Assembly: GCF_001401155.1 (NCBI RefSeq)
Contig: NZ_LJRO01000360.1
Coordinates: forward strand, 1 to 64,000
Direction: 5' to 3'
From: Pseudomonas tremae
GTDB taxonomy: Bacteria > Pseudomonadota > Gammaproteobacteria > Pseudomonadales > Pseudomonadaceae
Length of the DNA: 64,000 bases
The stretch's first letter is position 1. Each line of letters opens with the position of its first letter. This document shows, piece by piece, positions 1-8,903 of the stretch. The notes beneath the pieces were generated by a model. The model worked only from the letters and a program-made list of their open reading frames with translations, searched no databases and had not been told where the DNA came from. The translations under genes and the position numbers were made by a program.

Positions 1-94
1 TATTTCGATGTCGAGACAGGCTTCACTACAACACGTTCAGAACGAGCAGACGTCAACCGATATTCAAGACAGGCCGTAGAGCGTCCAGAACTGC

Positions 95-125
95 ATTCCC
101 AAGCAGAGCGTGCGGAACGATAGGT
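95..125. repeat. short intergenic hairpin repeat, degenerate copy
   Basis: The segment resembles the intergenic palindrome found intact at 17054-17083 (core TTCCCACGC, short loop, GCGTGGGAA), but its arms carry mismatches. Its right arm, GAGCGTGCGGAACGATAGG apart from the first base, recurs at 24239-24258. Such repeats are common between genes in P. syringae-group chromosomes. The preceding 95 bases hold no gene I can support. Confidence 0.5.
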
Positions 126-163
126 GACAAAGAGAACGCTTCTCGTCGACATTTTTGCGGGAA

Positions 164-190
164 TAAAAAAACGCCCCGAAGGGCGCTTGA
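164..190 (-). terminator. rho-independent terminator for the small exported protein gene
   Basis: Read on the minus strand, a CGCCC stem with a TTCG-type loop and a GGGCG arm is followed by seven T residues. It lies about 75 bases past the stop codon of the minus-strand gene at 266-484. Confidence 0.75.
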
Positions 191-265
191 AGATTCGCCC
201 CGACCAAAGGAGCAGGGAGCTGCCGCAGGGCGAATGGGGGTGCAGCGGTTTAGGCATCAACGGCA

Positions 266-484
266 TCAGCCCTCGGACTTGGTCGACCGCTCGGTCTTGG
301 CGTTGTCGTCTGCATTGACGTAGCGCTCGGCCTTGTTGCTGCTGGTCTGTTCCTTGAAGCGCAGCTCCTGTGCAAGGCGCATCTTGTCGGCAGCCGGGCT
401 GGCGTATTCGTTGCCGTCGTCGGCGAAGGCTGCGGTGGCGGACAGGGCAGCTACCGCGAAAACCATCGACTTGATCAGTTTCAT
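266..484 (-). CDS. small exported protein, unknown function
   Basis: This 72-residue protein has a clear signal peptide: a short basic start (MKLIKS), a hydrophobic stretch, and a probable cleavage site after AFA near residue 20. The mature part is about 50 residues, hydrophilic and rich in charged residues, Asn and Ala, with no cysteines. Three ATG codons follow one another; I chose the third because AGAGG lies 8 bases before it. It is a single gene with its own terminator. I do not recognise the family; it looks like one of the small periplasmic proteins common in Pseudomonas. Confidence 0.65.
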   Translation of the reverse strand: MKLIKSMVFAVAALSATAAFADDGNEYASPAADKMRLAQELRFKEQTSSNKAERYVNADDNAKTERSTKSEG

Positions 485-707
485 CATCATTACCTCTTTC
501 GGTGTGTAAGGAGTTCCTTAAAAGCTCAGTGCTCGTCAGGGATGAAACAAGGCTACGCCGCACTGGCTAACAGGAAGGTGAGCGAACAATGACAATACTG
601 TTAGAAAACTGACAGTTACGAGATAACCGATTTGTAATGTTTCAGCCACTTTCTGGTTAGTGTGCGCTTGTTAAGGTTGAGCCACATTCAAACGGAGACA
701 AAAGAAA

Positions 708-1037
708 ATGCGCACCGCCAAATCGTTGTTACTTGCTCTGGTTATTCTTTCACCCCTGAGTGCTTTTGCTTACACCACTGATGAAGTCAAAGCCACCACA
801 GTGATCAAGGAACACCAGGCGAGCGTGGAGAAATATGCCGCCGTCCATAACAAACCCATGCCGGAGATCAAGGAATACAAATACGGAATGAAGCTCGACG
901 TCGCCAAGCTCATTCGCAAGTCACCGGACCTGCAGACGTGTGCGGTTATGCCGAAGCTGATGACCTACGAGGACTCCAAAGGCAAGCTGAACACCGTGCA
1001 GTATCAGGTCCTGGGCGGGTGCAGAAACAGCCAATGA
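708..1037 (+). CDS. small periplasmic protein, unknown function
   Basis: A 109-residue protein with a typical signal peptide, probably cleaved after AFA at residue 22. The mature part is Lys- and Val-rich and contains two cysteines near the C-terminus (QTCAVMP and GGCRNSQ) that could form one disulfide. The start is preceded by GGAGAC about 11 bases upstream. A strong terminator follows, so it is probably transcribed alone. I cannot name the family. Confidence 0.7.
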   Translation: MRTAKSLLLALVILSPLSAFAYTTDEVKATTVIKEHQASVEKYAAVHNKPMPEIKEYKYGMKLDVAKLIRKSPDLQTCAVMPKLMTYEDSKGKLNTVQYQVLGGCRNSQ

Positions 1038-1080
1038 TTCTGAACCTGCCAGGGAGGCCACCCACCGCTGCATCCCCCCT

Positions 1081-1115
1081 CAGCCCGGACCGTCATCCGG
1101 GCTGACTCTTTTGCA
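1081..1115 (+). terminator. rho-independent terminator
   Basis: A perfect 9-base stem (CAGCCCGGA / TCCGGGCTG) with a 6-base loop is followed by a short T-rich run. It ends the 708-1037 gene. Confidence 0.7.
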
Positions 1116-1314
1116 TTTGTCACTCGTCACAAAGCCCCCTCCTACAGCGCGCCTGACTGTTTATTCCTGCCTTTTTTGCAACATCACCGTCTTTACGTGG
1201 TCAACGCAGACCCGTATGTCGTATCGCCATGTGTCTGGAAGACGATCAGGTCCATCCAACACAGTCTCGGTTATGGCGATCGAGAAACTGCACTCACGGA
1301 TTTTGGAATGACGG

Positions 1315-2574
1315 ATGCTTGAACTCGCTGCTGGTTTTATCTGCCTCACTGCACTGCTGACCTATGTGAACTATCGCTTTATCGGTCTGCCCCCCACCAT
1401 CGGCGTGATGGTGACTGCGCTGATGTTCTCGTTGCTGCTGCAGGGGTTGAGCTTTCTGGGCTATCCCGGCCTGGAAGATCGCGTGCAGCAACTGATCGGC
1501 CAGATCGACTTCGGCGACCTGTTAATGAACTGGATGCTGTCCTTCCTGCTGTTTGCAGGGGCACTGCACGTCAACCTTGGCGATTTGCGAAGTTACCGCT
1601 GGCCCATCGGCCTGTTGGCGACGTTTGGCGTGCTGATTGCCACGACCGTGATCGGCGCACTGGCCTACTGGATCTTCGCCCTGTTCGGCTGGCACGTCAG
1701 CCCGCTGTACTGCTTGCTGTTTGGCGCATTGATCTCGCACACCGACCCGATCGCGGTGCTCGGCGTGTTGCGGACTGCCAATGCGTCCAAGCCGCTCAAA
1801 ACAACTATCGTCGGTGAATCGCTGTTCAACGACGGCACGGCGGTAGTGGTGTTCACCGTATTGCTGGGCATTGCGCAACTGGGGGAAACGCCCACGGTCG
1901 GAGAAACTGCGCTGTTGTTTGTCCATGAAGCGGTCGGCGGCGTGCTGTTTGGAGGCCTGATCGGTTACGCCGTGTACCTGATGATCAAGAGCATCGAGCA
2001 GTATCAGATCGAGGTCATGCTGACTCTGGCGCTGGTCATCGGCGGCTCGGCGATGGCTTCCGAACTGCATGTTTCAGGCCCTATCGCGATGGTCGTGGCC
2101 GGGCTGATCATCGGCAACCTGGGACGTAATCTGGCGATGAACGACATGACCCGTCGTTACATGGACGGTTTCTGGGAGTTGCTGGATGACATGCTCAACG
2201 CGCTGCTGTTCGCGCTGATCGGCATGGAGTTGTTGCTGTTGCCGTTCTCGTGGCAGCACCTGATCGCTGCCAGCCTGCTGGCCGTGGCGATTCTGCTGTC
2301 GCGCTTCGTGACCGTGGCACCGGCGATTCTGCTGCTGCGTCGCTGGCGCAATGTGCCGCACGGCACGATCCGCATTCTGACCTGGGGCGGCTTGCGCGGC
2401 GGCGTCTCGGTGGCATTGGCACTGGCGCTGCCCACCGGGCCGGAACGCGACCTGCTGTTGAGCATCACCTACATCGTGGTGTTGCTGTCGATCCTTTTGC
2501 AGGGCCTGACCATCGGCAAGCTGGTGCATGCCGTCACCCATTCACCGCAGGCGAAAGACCCGGCAGAACACTGA
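1315..2574 (+). CDS. Na+/H+ antiporter, CPA1 (NhaP/YjcE-like) family
   Basis: This 419-residue inner-membrane protein should exchange Na+ (or K+) for protons. The sequence has about twelve hydrophobic segments. It carries the CPA1 signature GESLFNDGTAVVVF near residues 164-177, whose Asn-Asp pair forms the ion site, and HTDPIAVLG about 20 residues before it. A glycine-rich RGGVSVALALALP segment near the C-terminal end is also typical of the family. The length fits the short bacterial form, which lacks a long cytoplasmic tail. It reaches to the base before the end of the convergent AraC-type gene and seems monocistronic. Confidence 0.85.
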   Translation: MLELAAGFICLTALLTYVNYRFIGLPPTIGVMVTALMFSLLLQGLSFLGYPGLEDRVQQLIGQIDFGDLLMNWMLSFLLFAGALHVNLGDLRSYRWPIGLLATFGVLIATTVIGALAYWIFALFGWHVSPLYCLLFGALISHTDPIAVLGVLRTANASKPLKTTIVGESLFNDGTAVVVFTVLLGIAQLGETPTVGETALLFVHEAVGGVLFGGLIGYAVYLMIKSIEQYQIEVMLTLALVIGGSAMASELHVSGPIAMVVAGLIIGNLGRNLAMNDMTRRYMDGFWELLDDMLNALLFALIGMELLLLPFSWQHLIAASLLAVAILLSRFVTVAPAILLLRRWRNVPHGTIRILTWGGLRGGVSVALALALPTGPERDLLLSITYIVVLLSILLQGLTIGKLVHAVTHSPQAKDPAEH

Positions 2575-3474
2575 TCAGGCCAGTGCAGCAGCGCGTCGGT
2601 ATTCACTGGGCGTCTGCTGCATTTCCACCCGGAAGTGCCGGTTGAAGTTGGAGAGGTTGGCGTAGCCGACTTCAAAGCAGATGTCCGACACCGACATCTC
2701 GCTGTGCAGCAGCAACCGGCACGCGCGCTGGACCCGCAGTTTGCGCATCAGGTCAATGAAACAGTGGCCGGTGGTACGTTTGAAGAAGCGCGAAAAGCCC
2801 GGATCACTCATGTCCAGCCGCTGCGCGATGACCGACAGCCGAATATCGCTGGTCAATTCCGTGAGCAGGTAATCGAACGCCTTGTTGATCCGTTCCGAGC
2901 TGCGCGCATCCAGGGTCGGGGCATACCAGGCGCTGGCCAACTGACGAGCCTCCTGCGATGGCGCTTTCATCAGCGTATTGACCAGTTGCAGGAACAGAAT
3001 CAGCCGCTCCAGCCCTTGCGCGGGCCCGATTTTCTCCAGCAACTCTGCAGCCTGCTTCGCGGTAGCGCCGGAGAACTCCAGCCCGCGACGTGCCCGCTCG
3101 AACAGGTGCTGCAGGTCACCCATTTCAGGCAGCGTACCGCGCAATGCCAGAAGCGCAGCGCCATCGAACTGCAGTACCACGTCGCGCCCCGCTAGATGCT
3201 CTCCAGCGGCCAGGTCACCGATCCAGTCGTGGGGCAGATCCGGGCCGATCAGTGCCACGTGCCCGGCACTGAATTCACCGATGTAATCCCCGGCCACCAG
3301 CTTGCCGCTGCCCTGACGGATCAGATGGATTTCGAATTCCGGGTGGTGGTTCCAGCGCGCTAACGCGTAGGGATAGTCGTGCTCGTACCAGCGAAAACAG
3401 TGGTCGGGTTGCGGGAGAATGACCTCAAGCTCGGCAGGACGATGCTCGAACAAGGCGGCTCGGCTGTCAGGCAC
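2575..3474 (-). CDS. mtlR: AraC-family activator, MtlR-like
   Basis: A 299-residue regulator with an N-terminal cupin-like sensor domain (FRWYEHDYP, HHPEFEIHLI, GDYIG, IGPDLPHDW) and a C-terminal AraC DNA-binding domain with two helix-turn-helix units (LSVIAQRLDMSDPGFSRFFK and VSDICFEVGYANLSNFNRHF). The N-terminal motifs match my memory of MtlR, the mannitol/arabitol operon activator of fluorescent pseudomonads. It is divergent from the polyol-binding protein gene at 3755, which it probably activates from the 280-base shared upstream region. The symbol is given on similarity only, since the local operon lacks most mtl genes. Confidence 0.7.
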   Translation of the reverse strand: MPDSRAALFEHRPAELEVILPQPDHCFRWYEHDYPYALARWNHHPEFEIHLIRQGSGKLVAGDYIGEFSAGHVALIGPDLPHDWIGDLAAGEHLAGRDVVLQFDGAALLALRGTLPEMGDLQHLFERARRGLEFSGATAKQAAELLEKIGPAQGLERLILFLQLVNTLMKAPSQEARQLASAWYAPTLDARSSERINKAFDYLLTELTSDIRLSVIAQRLDMSDPGFSRFFKRTTGHCFIDLMRKLRVQRACRLLLHSEMSVSDICFEVGYANLSNFNRHFRVEMQQTPSEYRRAAALA

Positions 3475-3754
3475 TGGATGCCCCTTTTTATCGTTATGAA
3501 CGCTCTATGGACACCCAAACATACGCCCTTGCGCGCGACCAGTGCTAGCGCGGGTTCAGGTCGACGCCGATACTTTTTTGCTTTCGGACGGTCGGCCACT
3601 GCTCGGTTAAAAAAGTATCAGTCCGGGGCTCCCGATGCGTTTGTCCGGCCGTGCGCGGGCTGCTGTAATCGAATCGTCCACCAAGGCCGCTCAGCCGTGG
3701 TCAACAACAAAAACAATAACTCCCGCCCCAAGGCGCGGAGTGGAGAGCACTACG

Positions 3755-5071
3755 ATGAATATTCAGAAAGCACTTTTCCTGTCCGCAGGCGTGTCTGTCA
3801 CCCTTCTCGGCGCGGCCGTTCAGGCGGCCGAAACCGTGACCATCGCCACGGTGAACAATGGCGACATGATCCGCATGCAGCGCCTGTCGAAAACCTTTGA
3901 ACAGCAGCACCCCGAGATCAAGCTCAACTGGGTGGTGCTGGAAGAGAACGTGTTGCGCCAACGCCTGACCACCGACATTGCCACCCAAGGCGGCCAGTTC
4001 GACGTGTTGACCATCGGCACTTACGAAACCCCGCTGTGGGGCGCCAAGCAGTGGCTTGAACCGGTCACGGCCCTTCCCGCGGAATACGATTTGGAAGATA
4101 TATTTCCGTCGGTGCGTCAGGGGCTGTCGGTCAACAACACCCTCTATGCCCTGCCCTTCTATGGCGAAAGCACAATCACCTATTACCGCACCGATCTGTT
4201 CAGGCAGGCCGGCCTGAGCATGCCCGAGCACCCGACCTGGACACAGTTGGGCGAGTTCGCGGCAAAGCTGCATCAACCTGACAAGGGTGTATACGGCATG
4301 TGCCTGCGTGGCAAGGCCGGTTGGGGCGAGAACATCGCGCTGCTCAGCACCATGGCCAATGCCTTCGGCGCGCGCTGGTTCGATGAGCAGTGGAAGCCTG
4401 AATTAAACAGCCCGGAATGGGCCAATGCCGCAAACTTCTACGTCAACACCCTGAAAAACTACGGCCCGCCGGGCGTGTCGAGCAACGGTTTCAACGAAAC
4501 ACTTGCGTTGTTCAACAGCGGTAAATGCGCGTTGTGGGTGGACGCCAGCGTGGCCGGCTCCTTCACTACCGACAAGGAGCAAAGCAAGGTGGTCGACAGC
4601 GTCGGCTTCGCGCCGGCGCCGGTTGAGGTCACTGACAAGGGGTCGTCATGGCTGTATGCCTGGTCGCTGGCGATACCGGCCACCTCCAAGCATAAGGACG
4701 CAGCCAAGGCCTTCATCACCTGGGCGACCTCTAAAGAGTATATCGACCTGGTCGCCAGGACCGATGGCATCTCCAACGTGCCGCCCGGCACCCGGACCTC
4801 CACCTACAGCGAGGCCTACCTCAAGGCTGCGCCGTTCGCCAAGGTCACGTTGCAGATGATGCAGCACGCTGACCCTGCACACCCCTCGGCCAAGCCGGTG
4901 CCTTACGTGGGCATCCAGTACGTGACCATTCCGGAATTTCAGGCCATCGGCACCTCGGTCGGCAAGCTGTTCTCTGCCGCTGTGACCGGGCAGACCACTA
5001 CTGAGCAGGCGCTCACCGCCGCACAGGCTGTCACCGGGCGCGAGATGAAACGTGCCGGTTACCCGAAGTAG
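3755..5071 (+). CDS. mtlE: periplasmic polyol (mannitol/sorbitol) ABC-binding protein, MtlE-like
   Basis: A 438-residue solute-binding protein of the sugar type (family 1). The signal peptide is at residues 1-22, cleaved after VQA. The mature protein starts ETVTIATVNNGDMIRMQ and has the run GGQFDVLTIGTYETPLWG, which I recall from Pseudomonas MtlE. It should capture a hexitol for an inner-membrane ABC importer. The start at 3755 is preceded by GGAGAG and gives the signal peptide directly. The usual neighbours mtlF, mtlG and mtlK are missing: a dehydrogenase gene follows after 39 bases. The binding protein must use permease and ATPase parts coded elsewhere, or be a relic. Confidence 0.8.
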   Translation: MNIQKALFLSAGVSVTLLGAAVQAAETVTIATVNNGDMIRMQRLSKTFEQQHPEIKLNWVVLEENVLRQRLTTDIATQGGQFDVLTIGTYETPLWGAKQWLEPVTALPAEYDLEDIFPSVRQGLSVNNTLYALPFYGESTITYYRTDLFRQAGLSMPEHPTWTQLGEFAAKLHQPDKGVYGMCLRGKAGWGENIALLSTMANAFGARWFDEQWKPELNSPEWANAANFYVNTLKNYGPPGVSSNGFNETLALFNSGKCALWVDASVAGSFTTDKEQSKVVDSVGFAPAPVEVTDKGSSWLYAWSLAIPATSKHKDAAKAFITWATSKEYIDLVARTDGISNVPPGTRTSTYSEAYLKAAPFAKVTLQMMQHADPAHPSAKPVPYVGIQYVTIPEFQAIGTSVGKLFSAAVTGQTTTEQALTAAQAVTGREMKRAGYPK

Positions 5072-5110
5072 ACCGGCAGCCCCCACATGTATTCGACGGA
5101 TGATGAACCC

Positions 5111-5884
5111 ATGAAACGACTTGAAGGTAAAAGCGCGCTGATCACCGGATCCGCGCGAGGTATCGGGCGGACTTTTGCGCAGGCATATATTCGCGAAGGA
5201 GCCAGCGTGGCGATTGCCGACATTGATCTGCAGCGCGCGCAGGCCACGGCCACTGAACTGGGACCGAACGCCTATGCGGTCAGCATGGACGTGACGGATC
5301 AGGCGTCCATCGATGATGCCATCGCTGCAGTGGTCGTGCAGACCGGCAAGCTGGACATTCTGATCAACAACGCCGCGCTGTTCGACCTGGCGCCAATTGT
5401 CGATATCACCCGCGAAAGCTACGAGCGACTGTTTTCGATCAACCTCGCAGGCACGCTGTTCACCTTGCAGGCTGCTGCAAAGCAGATGATTGCGCAGGGT
5501 CACGGCGGCAAGATCATCAACATGGCCAGCCAGGCGGGACGGCGTGGCGAGGCCTTGGTGGCGGTGTATTGCGCGACCAAGGCCGCTGTGATCAGCCTGA
5601 CGCAATCGGCCGGCCTGGACCTCATCAAACACGGCATAAACGTGAACGCCATCGCGCCGGGCGTGGTAGATGGCGAGCACTGGGATGGCGTCGATGCGAT
5701 GTTCGCCCGCTACGAGAACCGGCCTTTGGGCGAGAAGAAAAAACTGGTGGGCGAGCAGGTGCCCTACGGGCGGATGGGCACGGCAGAGGACCTGACCGGC
5801 ATGGCCATTTTTCTGGCTTCACCGGACAGTGATTACGTGGTCGCCCAGACCTATAACGTCGACGGTGGCAACTGGATGAGCTGA
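5111..5884 (+). CDS. short-chain dehydrogenase, sorbitol/L-iditol 2-dehydrogenase type
   Basis: A 257-residue SDR enzyme predicted to oxidise a hexitol such as D-sorbitol to a ketose with NAD+. It has the glycine-rich cofactor motif TGSARGIG (residues 12-19), an Asp-rich region for the adenosine ribose (ADIDLQR), the NNAA motif, a catalytic Ser in NMASQAGR, and YCATK (Tyr and Lys) near residue 153. Length and the C-terminal YNVDGGNWMS fit the sorbitol dehydrogenase group (SmoS/PolS). I chose ATG at 5111 rather than an in-frame ATG at 5087 because it gives the usual SDR N-terminus. It follows the binding protein after 39 bases and is probably in the same transcript. Confidence 0.8.
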   Translation: MKRLEGKSALITGSARGIGRTFAQAYIREGASVAIADIDLQRAQATATELGPNAYAVSMDVTDQASIDDAIAAVVVQTGKLDILINNAALFDLAPIVDITRESYERLFSINLAGTLFTLQAAAKQMIAQGHGGKIINMASQAGRRGEALVAVYCATKAAVISLTQSAGLDLIKHGINVNAIAPGVVDGEHWDGVDAMFARYENRPLGEKKKLVGEQVPYGRMGTAEDLTGMAIFLASPDSDYVVAQTYNVDGGNWMS

Positions 5885-6015
5885 GCACCGACTGTTGCAG
5901 CGATGAGCCGGACTGCGCAAAAAAGCCCGGACACCGCTTCCATTGCCGAGGCGATTGGCTAAGATGCGCGGACCGCCTGCTGGCCGAGGCGGCTCATTGA
6001 TGCACAGGAGCACGA

Positions 6016-6840
6016 ATGTCCATTGAAGAGGAGATCGCCATTTCCGGCGGTACACCTATGATTCCCGATCAGCGCCGGGAGCTGATGCTGCGCCAGTTGC
6101 GCAAGCATCAGGTGCTCAGCGTTCATCAGTTGATGGAGATGTTCGATTGCTCGCACATGACCATCCGTCGTGATATCGCTCAGCTGGAACAGGAAGGCCG
6201 CGCCTACTCGGTCACTGGCGGTGTGCGTATTGCCAGCCAGGTACACAGCGAGCCCAGCCACCAGTCAAAGGCGGTGATCGAACTGCCGCACAAGCAGGGT
6301 ATGGCGCGGCTGGCAGCAGGTTTGCTGCACCCGGACATGACGATTTACCTGGACGCAGGCACCAGCACGCTGGAAATCGTGCCGCATATCGTTGCCCTGT
6401 CGGGCATGACGGTTGTGACCAATGACTTCGGCGTGGTCAACGCACTGGCTGATGCGGCGCATGTGGATGTAATCCACACCGGCGGGCTGCTCGATCACCC
6501 GAACCGCTCCAGCGTCGGCGGCCTGGCTGCCGCAACGTTGCGACAACTGGCAACCGACGTGGCGTTCATGTCCACCAGTTCGTGGGACCTGCAACGCGGT
6601 ACCACCACGCCTTCGGCACTGAAGGTCGAGGTCAAGCAGGCCGCGATGCAATCAGCGTCACAAACCGTGCTGATCGCCACCAGCTCCAAATACGGCACTT
6701 TCGGCATGTACAAGGTGGCTGGACTCGAGCAGTTCGACACCATCATTACCGACGCAGCCCTGGCCGAAGCCGCCGCCGACGGCATTCGCAAACAGCGCAT
6801 CGAGCTGCTGCTGGCCCCAGTGGGCAATCGCACAAAATAG
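6016..6840 (+). CDS. DeoR/GlpR-family sugar-metabolism regulator
   Basis: A 274-residue repressor-type protein. A winged helix-turn-helix sits at about residues 18-75 (RRELMLRQLRKHQVLSVHQL, then FDCSHMTIRRDI). The C-terminal domain is the DeoR sensor fold related to sugar isomerases (YLDAGTST, VVTNDFGVVNAL, HTGGLLD). These regulators respond to phosphorylated sugars. AGGAG lies 7 bases before ATG. It follows the dehydrogenase by 131 bases on the same strand and may control the polyol locus, though the DeoR target is not shown by the sequence. A bidirectional terminator closes the unit. Confidence 0.8.
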   Translation: MSIEEEIAISGGTPMIPDQRRELMLRQLRKHQVLSVHQLMEMFDCSHMTIRRDIAQLEQEGRAYSVTGGVRIASQVHSEPSHQSKAVIELPHKQGMARLAAGLLHPDMTIYLDAGTSTLEIVPHIVALSGMTVVTNDFGVVNALADAAHVDVIHTGGLLDHPNRSSVGGLAAATLRQLATDVAFMSTSSWDLQRGTTTPSALKVEVKQAAMQSASQTVLIATSSKYGTFGMYKVAGLEQFDTIITDAALAEAAADGIRKQRIELLLAPVGNRTK

Positions 6841-6886
6841 CTTGCCGACAAGCACGCTGATGCCGGATGGCACAAATAGCAGGCAT

Positions 6887-6917
6887 AAAAAAACCCGGTC
6901 TCGCGACCGGGTTTTTT
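6887..6917. terminator. bidirectional rho-independent terminator
   Basis: The stem ACCCGGTC / GACCGGGT with a TCGC loop has A-run on the left and T-run on the right, so it can stop both the DeoR-type gene (plus strand) and typA (minus strand), which converge here. Confidence 0.9.
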
Positions 6918-6941
6918 GTGTCTAGCCGACTAACTGATCAC

Positions 6942-8762
6942 TCAGTTGCCCGACTTCTTGGCAGCGCGGGTACGCTCGCTTTCGCCAAGGATTTTCTTAC
7001 GCAGGCGGATCGACTTTGGAGTCACTTCGCAGAGTTCGTCTTCTTGTACGAATTCCAGCGCTTGTTCCAGAGTGAAGCGGATAGGCGGAACCAGAGCGAT
7101 GGTTTCGTCTTTACCGGAAGCACGCATGTTGTCGAGCTTCTTGCCTTTGGTTGGGTTTACACCCAGGTCGTTGTCGCGGCTGTTGATGCCGACGATCTGA
7201 CCTTCGTACACGTCTTCGCCATGACCCAGAAACAGCTTGCCACGGGCTTGCAGTGTTTCAAGGGAGTAGGTCAGCGCCTTGCCGGTAGCAACCGAAACCA
7301 GAACGCCGTTCTGACGGCCGGACATGTCGCCAGACTTCATCACGTCGTAACGGTCGAAGATGCTGGTGAGGATGCCTGCGCCGGAAGTCAGGGTCAGGAA
7401 TTCGTTACGGAAACCGATCAGGCCACGAGCAGGGATGTTGTATTCGAGACGAACACGGCCCTTGCCATCCGGAACCATGTTGGTCAGGTCGCCCTTACGG
7501 ATACCGATCTGCTCCATGATCGAACCCTGGGATTCTTCCGGCAGGTCGATGGTGACGTTTTCGAACGGTTCGTGCTTGACGCCATCAACCATGCGGATGA
7601 TCACTTCAGGACGACCGACACCCATTTCGAAGCCTTCGCGACGCATGGTTTCGATCAGTACCGAGAGGTGCAGCTCACCACGGCCGGAGACCTTGAACTT
7701 GTCGGCGGTGTCGCCTTCTTCAACGCGCAGGGCAACGTTGTACAGCAGTTCCTTGTCCAGACGTTCCTTGATGTTACGGCTGGTGACGAACTTGCCTTCT
7801 TTACCGCAGAACGGCGAGTCGTTTACCTGGAAGGTCATCGAAACGGTAGGTTCGTCAACGGTCAGCGGCTTCATCGCTTCAACGTTCTGTGGGTCGCACA
7901 GGGTGTCGGAGATGAACAGCTCTTCGAAGCCGCTGATGCAGACGATGTCGCCGGCAGCTGCTTCTTCGACGTCTACACGGTGCAGGCCGTGGTGACCCAT
8001 CAGCTTCAGGATACGACCGTTACGGCGCTTGCCGTTGGCGTCGATAGCCACAACCTGGGTGTTTGGCTTGACCTTGCCGCGAGCAATACGGCCAACGCCG
8101 ATAATGCCGAGGAAGCTGTTGTAGTCCAGTGCCGAGATCTGCATCTGGAACGGGCCGTCACGGTCGACGGCGGGTGCCGGAACGTTGTCGACGATGGACT
8201 GGTACAGCGGGGTCATGTCTTCAGCCATGTCGGTGTGTTCCAGACCGGCAATGCCGTTCAGGGCCGAGGCGTAGACGACTTTGAAGTCCAGCTGTTCTTC
8301 GGTGGCACCCAGGTTGTCGAACAGGTCGAAGATCTGATCCAGAACCCAGTCCGGACGCGCGCCTGGACGGTCGACCTTGTTGATGACCACGATTGGACGC
8401 AGGCCGGCTTCGAAAGCCTTTTTGGTCACAAAGCGGGTTTGTGGCATAGGGCCGTCTTGGGCATCGACCAGCAGCAGCACGGAGTCGACCATCGACATCA
8501 CGCGCTCTACTTCACCACCGAAGTCGGCGTGGCCCGGGGTGTCCACGATGTTGATGTGGTAGCCATTCCAGTTGATCGCGGTGTTCTTCGCGAGAATGGT
8601 AATACCGCGTTCTTTCTCCTGGTCGTTGGAGTCCATCACGCGCTCGTCGTTGAGCTCGCCGCGCTCCAGAGTGCCGGATTGACGCAGGAGTTTGTCTACC
8701 AGGGTGGTCTTACCATGGTCAACGTGAGCAATGATGGCGATGTTACGTAGATTTTCGATCAC
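6942..8762 (-). CDS. typA: ribosome-associated GTPase TypA/BipA
   Basis: A 606-residue translational GTPase of the EF-G/LepA superfamily, involved in ribosome assembly and stress adaptation. The P-loop AHVDHGKTT is at residues 12-20; DTPGHADFGGEVERV (G3) and NKVDRPGARP (G4) follow. The C-terminal half has the BipA-specific domain (RGLIGFRNEF, GRQNGVLVS). The start is GTG at 8762, which yields the standard N-terminus (M-IENLRNIAIIAH) and the usual Pseudomonas length; the frame stays open upstream, but that part has no family similarity. Confidence 0.97.
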   Translation of the reverse strand: MIENLRNIAIIAHVDHGKTTLVDKLLRQSGTLERGELNDERVMDSNDQEKERGITILAKNTAINWNGYHINIVDTPGHADFGGEVERVMSMVDSVLLLVDAQDGPMPQTRFVTKKAFEAGLRPIVVINKVDRPGARPDWVLDQIFDLFDNLGATEEQLDFKVVYASALNGIAGLEHTDMAEDMTPLYQSIVDNVPAPAVDRDGPFQMQISALDYNSFLGIIGVGRIARGKVKPNTQVVAIDANGKRRNGRILKLMGHHGLHRVDVEEAAAGDIVCISGFEELFISDTLCDPQNVEAMKPLTVDEPTVSMTFQVNDSPFCGKEGKFVTSRNIKERLDKELLYNVALRVEEGDTADKFKVSGRGELHLSVLIETMRREGFEMGVGRPEVIIRMVDGVKHEPFENVTIDLPEESQGSIMEQIGIRKGDLTNMVPDGKGRVRLEYNIPARGLIGFRNEFLTLTSGAGILTSIFDRYDVMKSGDMSGRQNGVLVSVATGKALTYSLETLQARGKLFLGHGEDVYEGQIVGINSRDNDLGVNPTKGKKLDNMRASGKDETIALVPPIRFTLEQALEFVQEDELCEVTPKSIRLRKKILGESERTRAAKKSGN

Positions 8763-8903
8763 TTGTGTATCTCGATCAGAGGATTCGGTCTGCTGACTGT
8801 TAAGGACAGCGATTACTATTTCGAGCCGGCAAAAGCCGTAACGGCATGACGACTGGTGTCGGGGGGCCGGTGACGCAAGCCACAGGCAAACAGCCCCGGG
8901 CAC

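Noticed and set aside
1315..2574. Long minus-strand frames opposite the antiporter gene
   Set aside because: They are Gln/Arg/His-rich complements of a G+C-rich membrane-protein gene, a common shadow effect.
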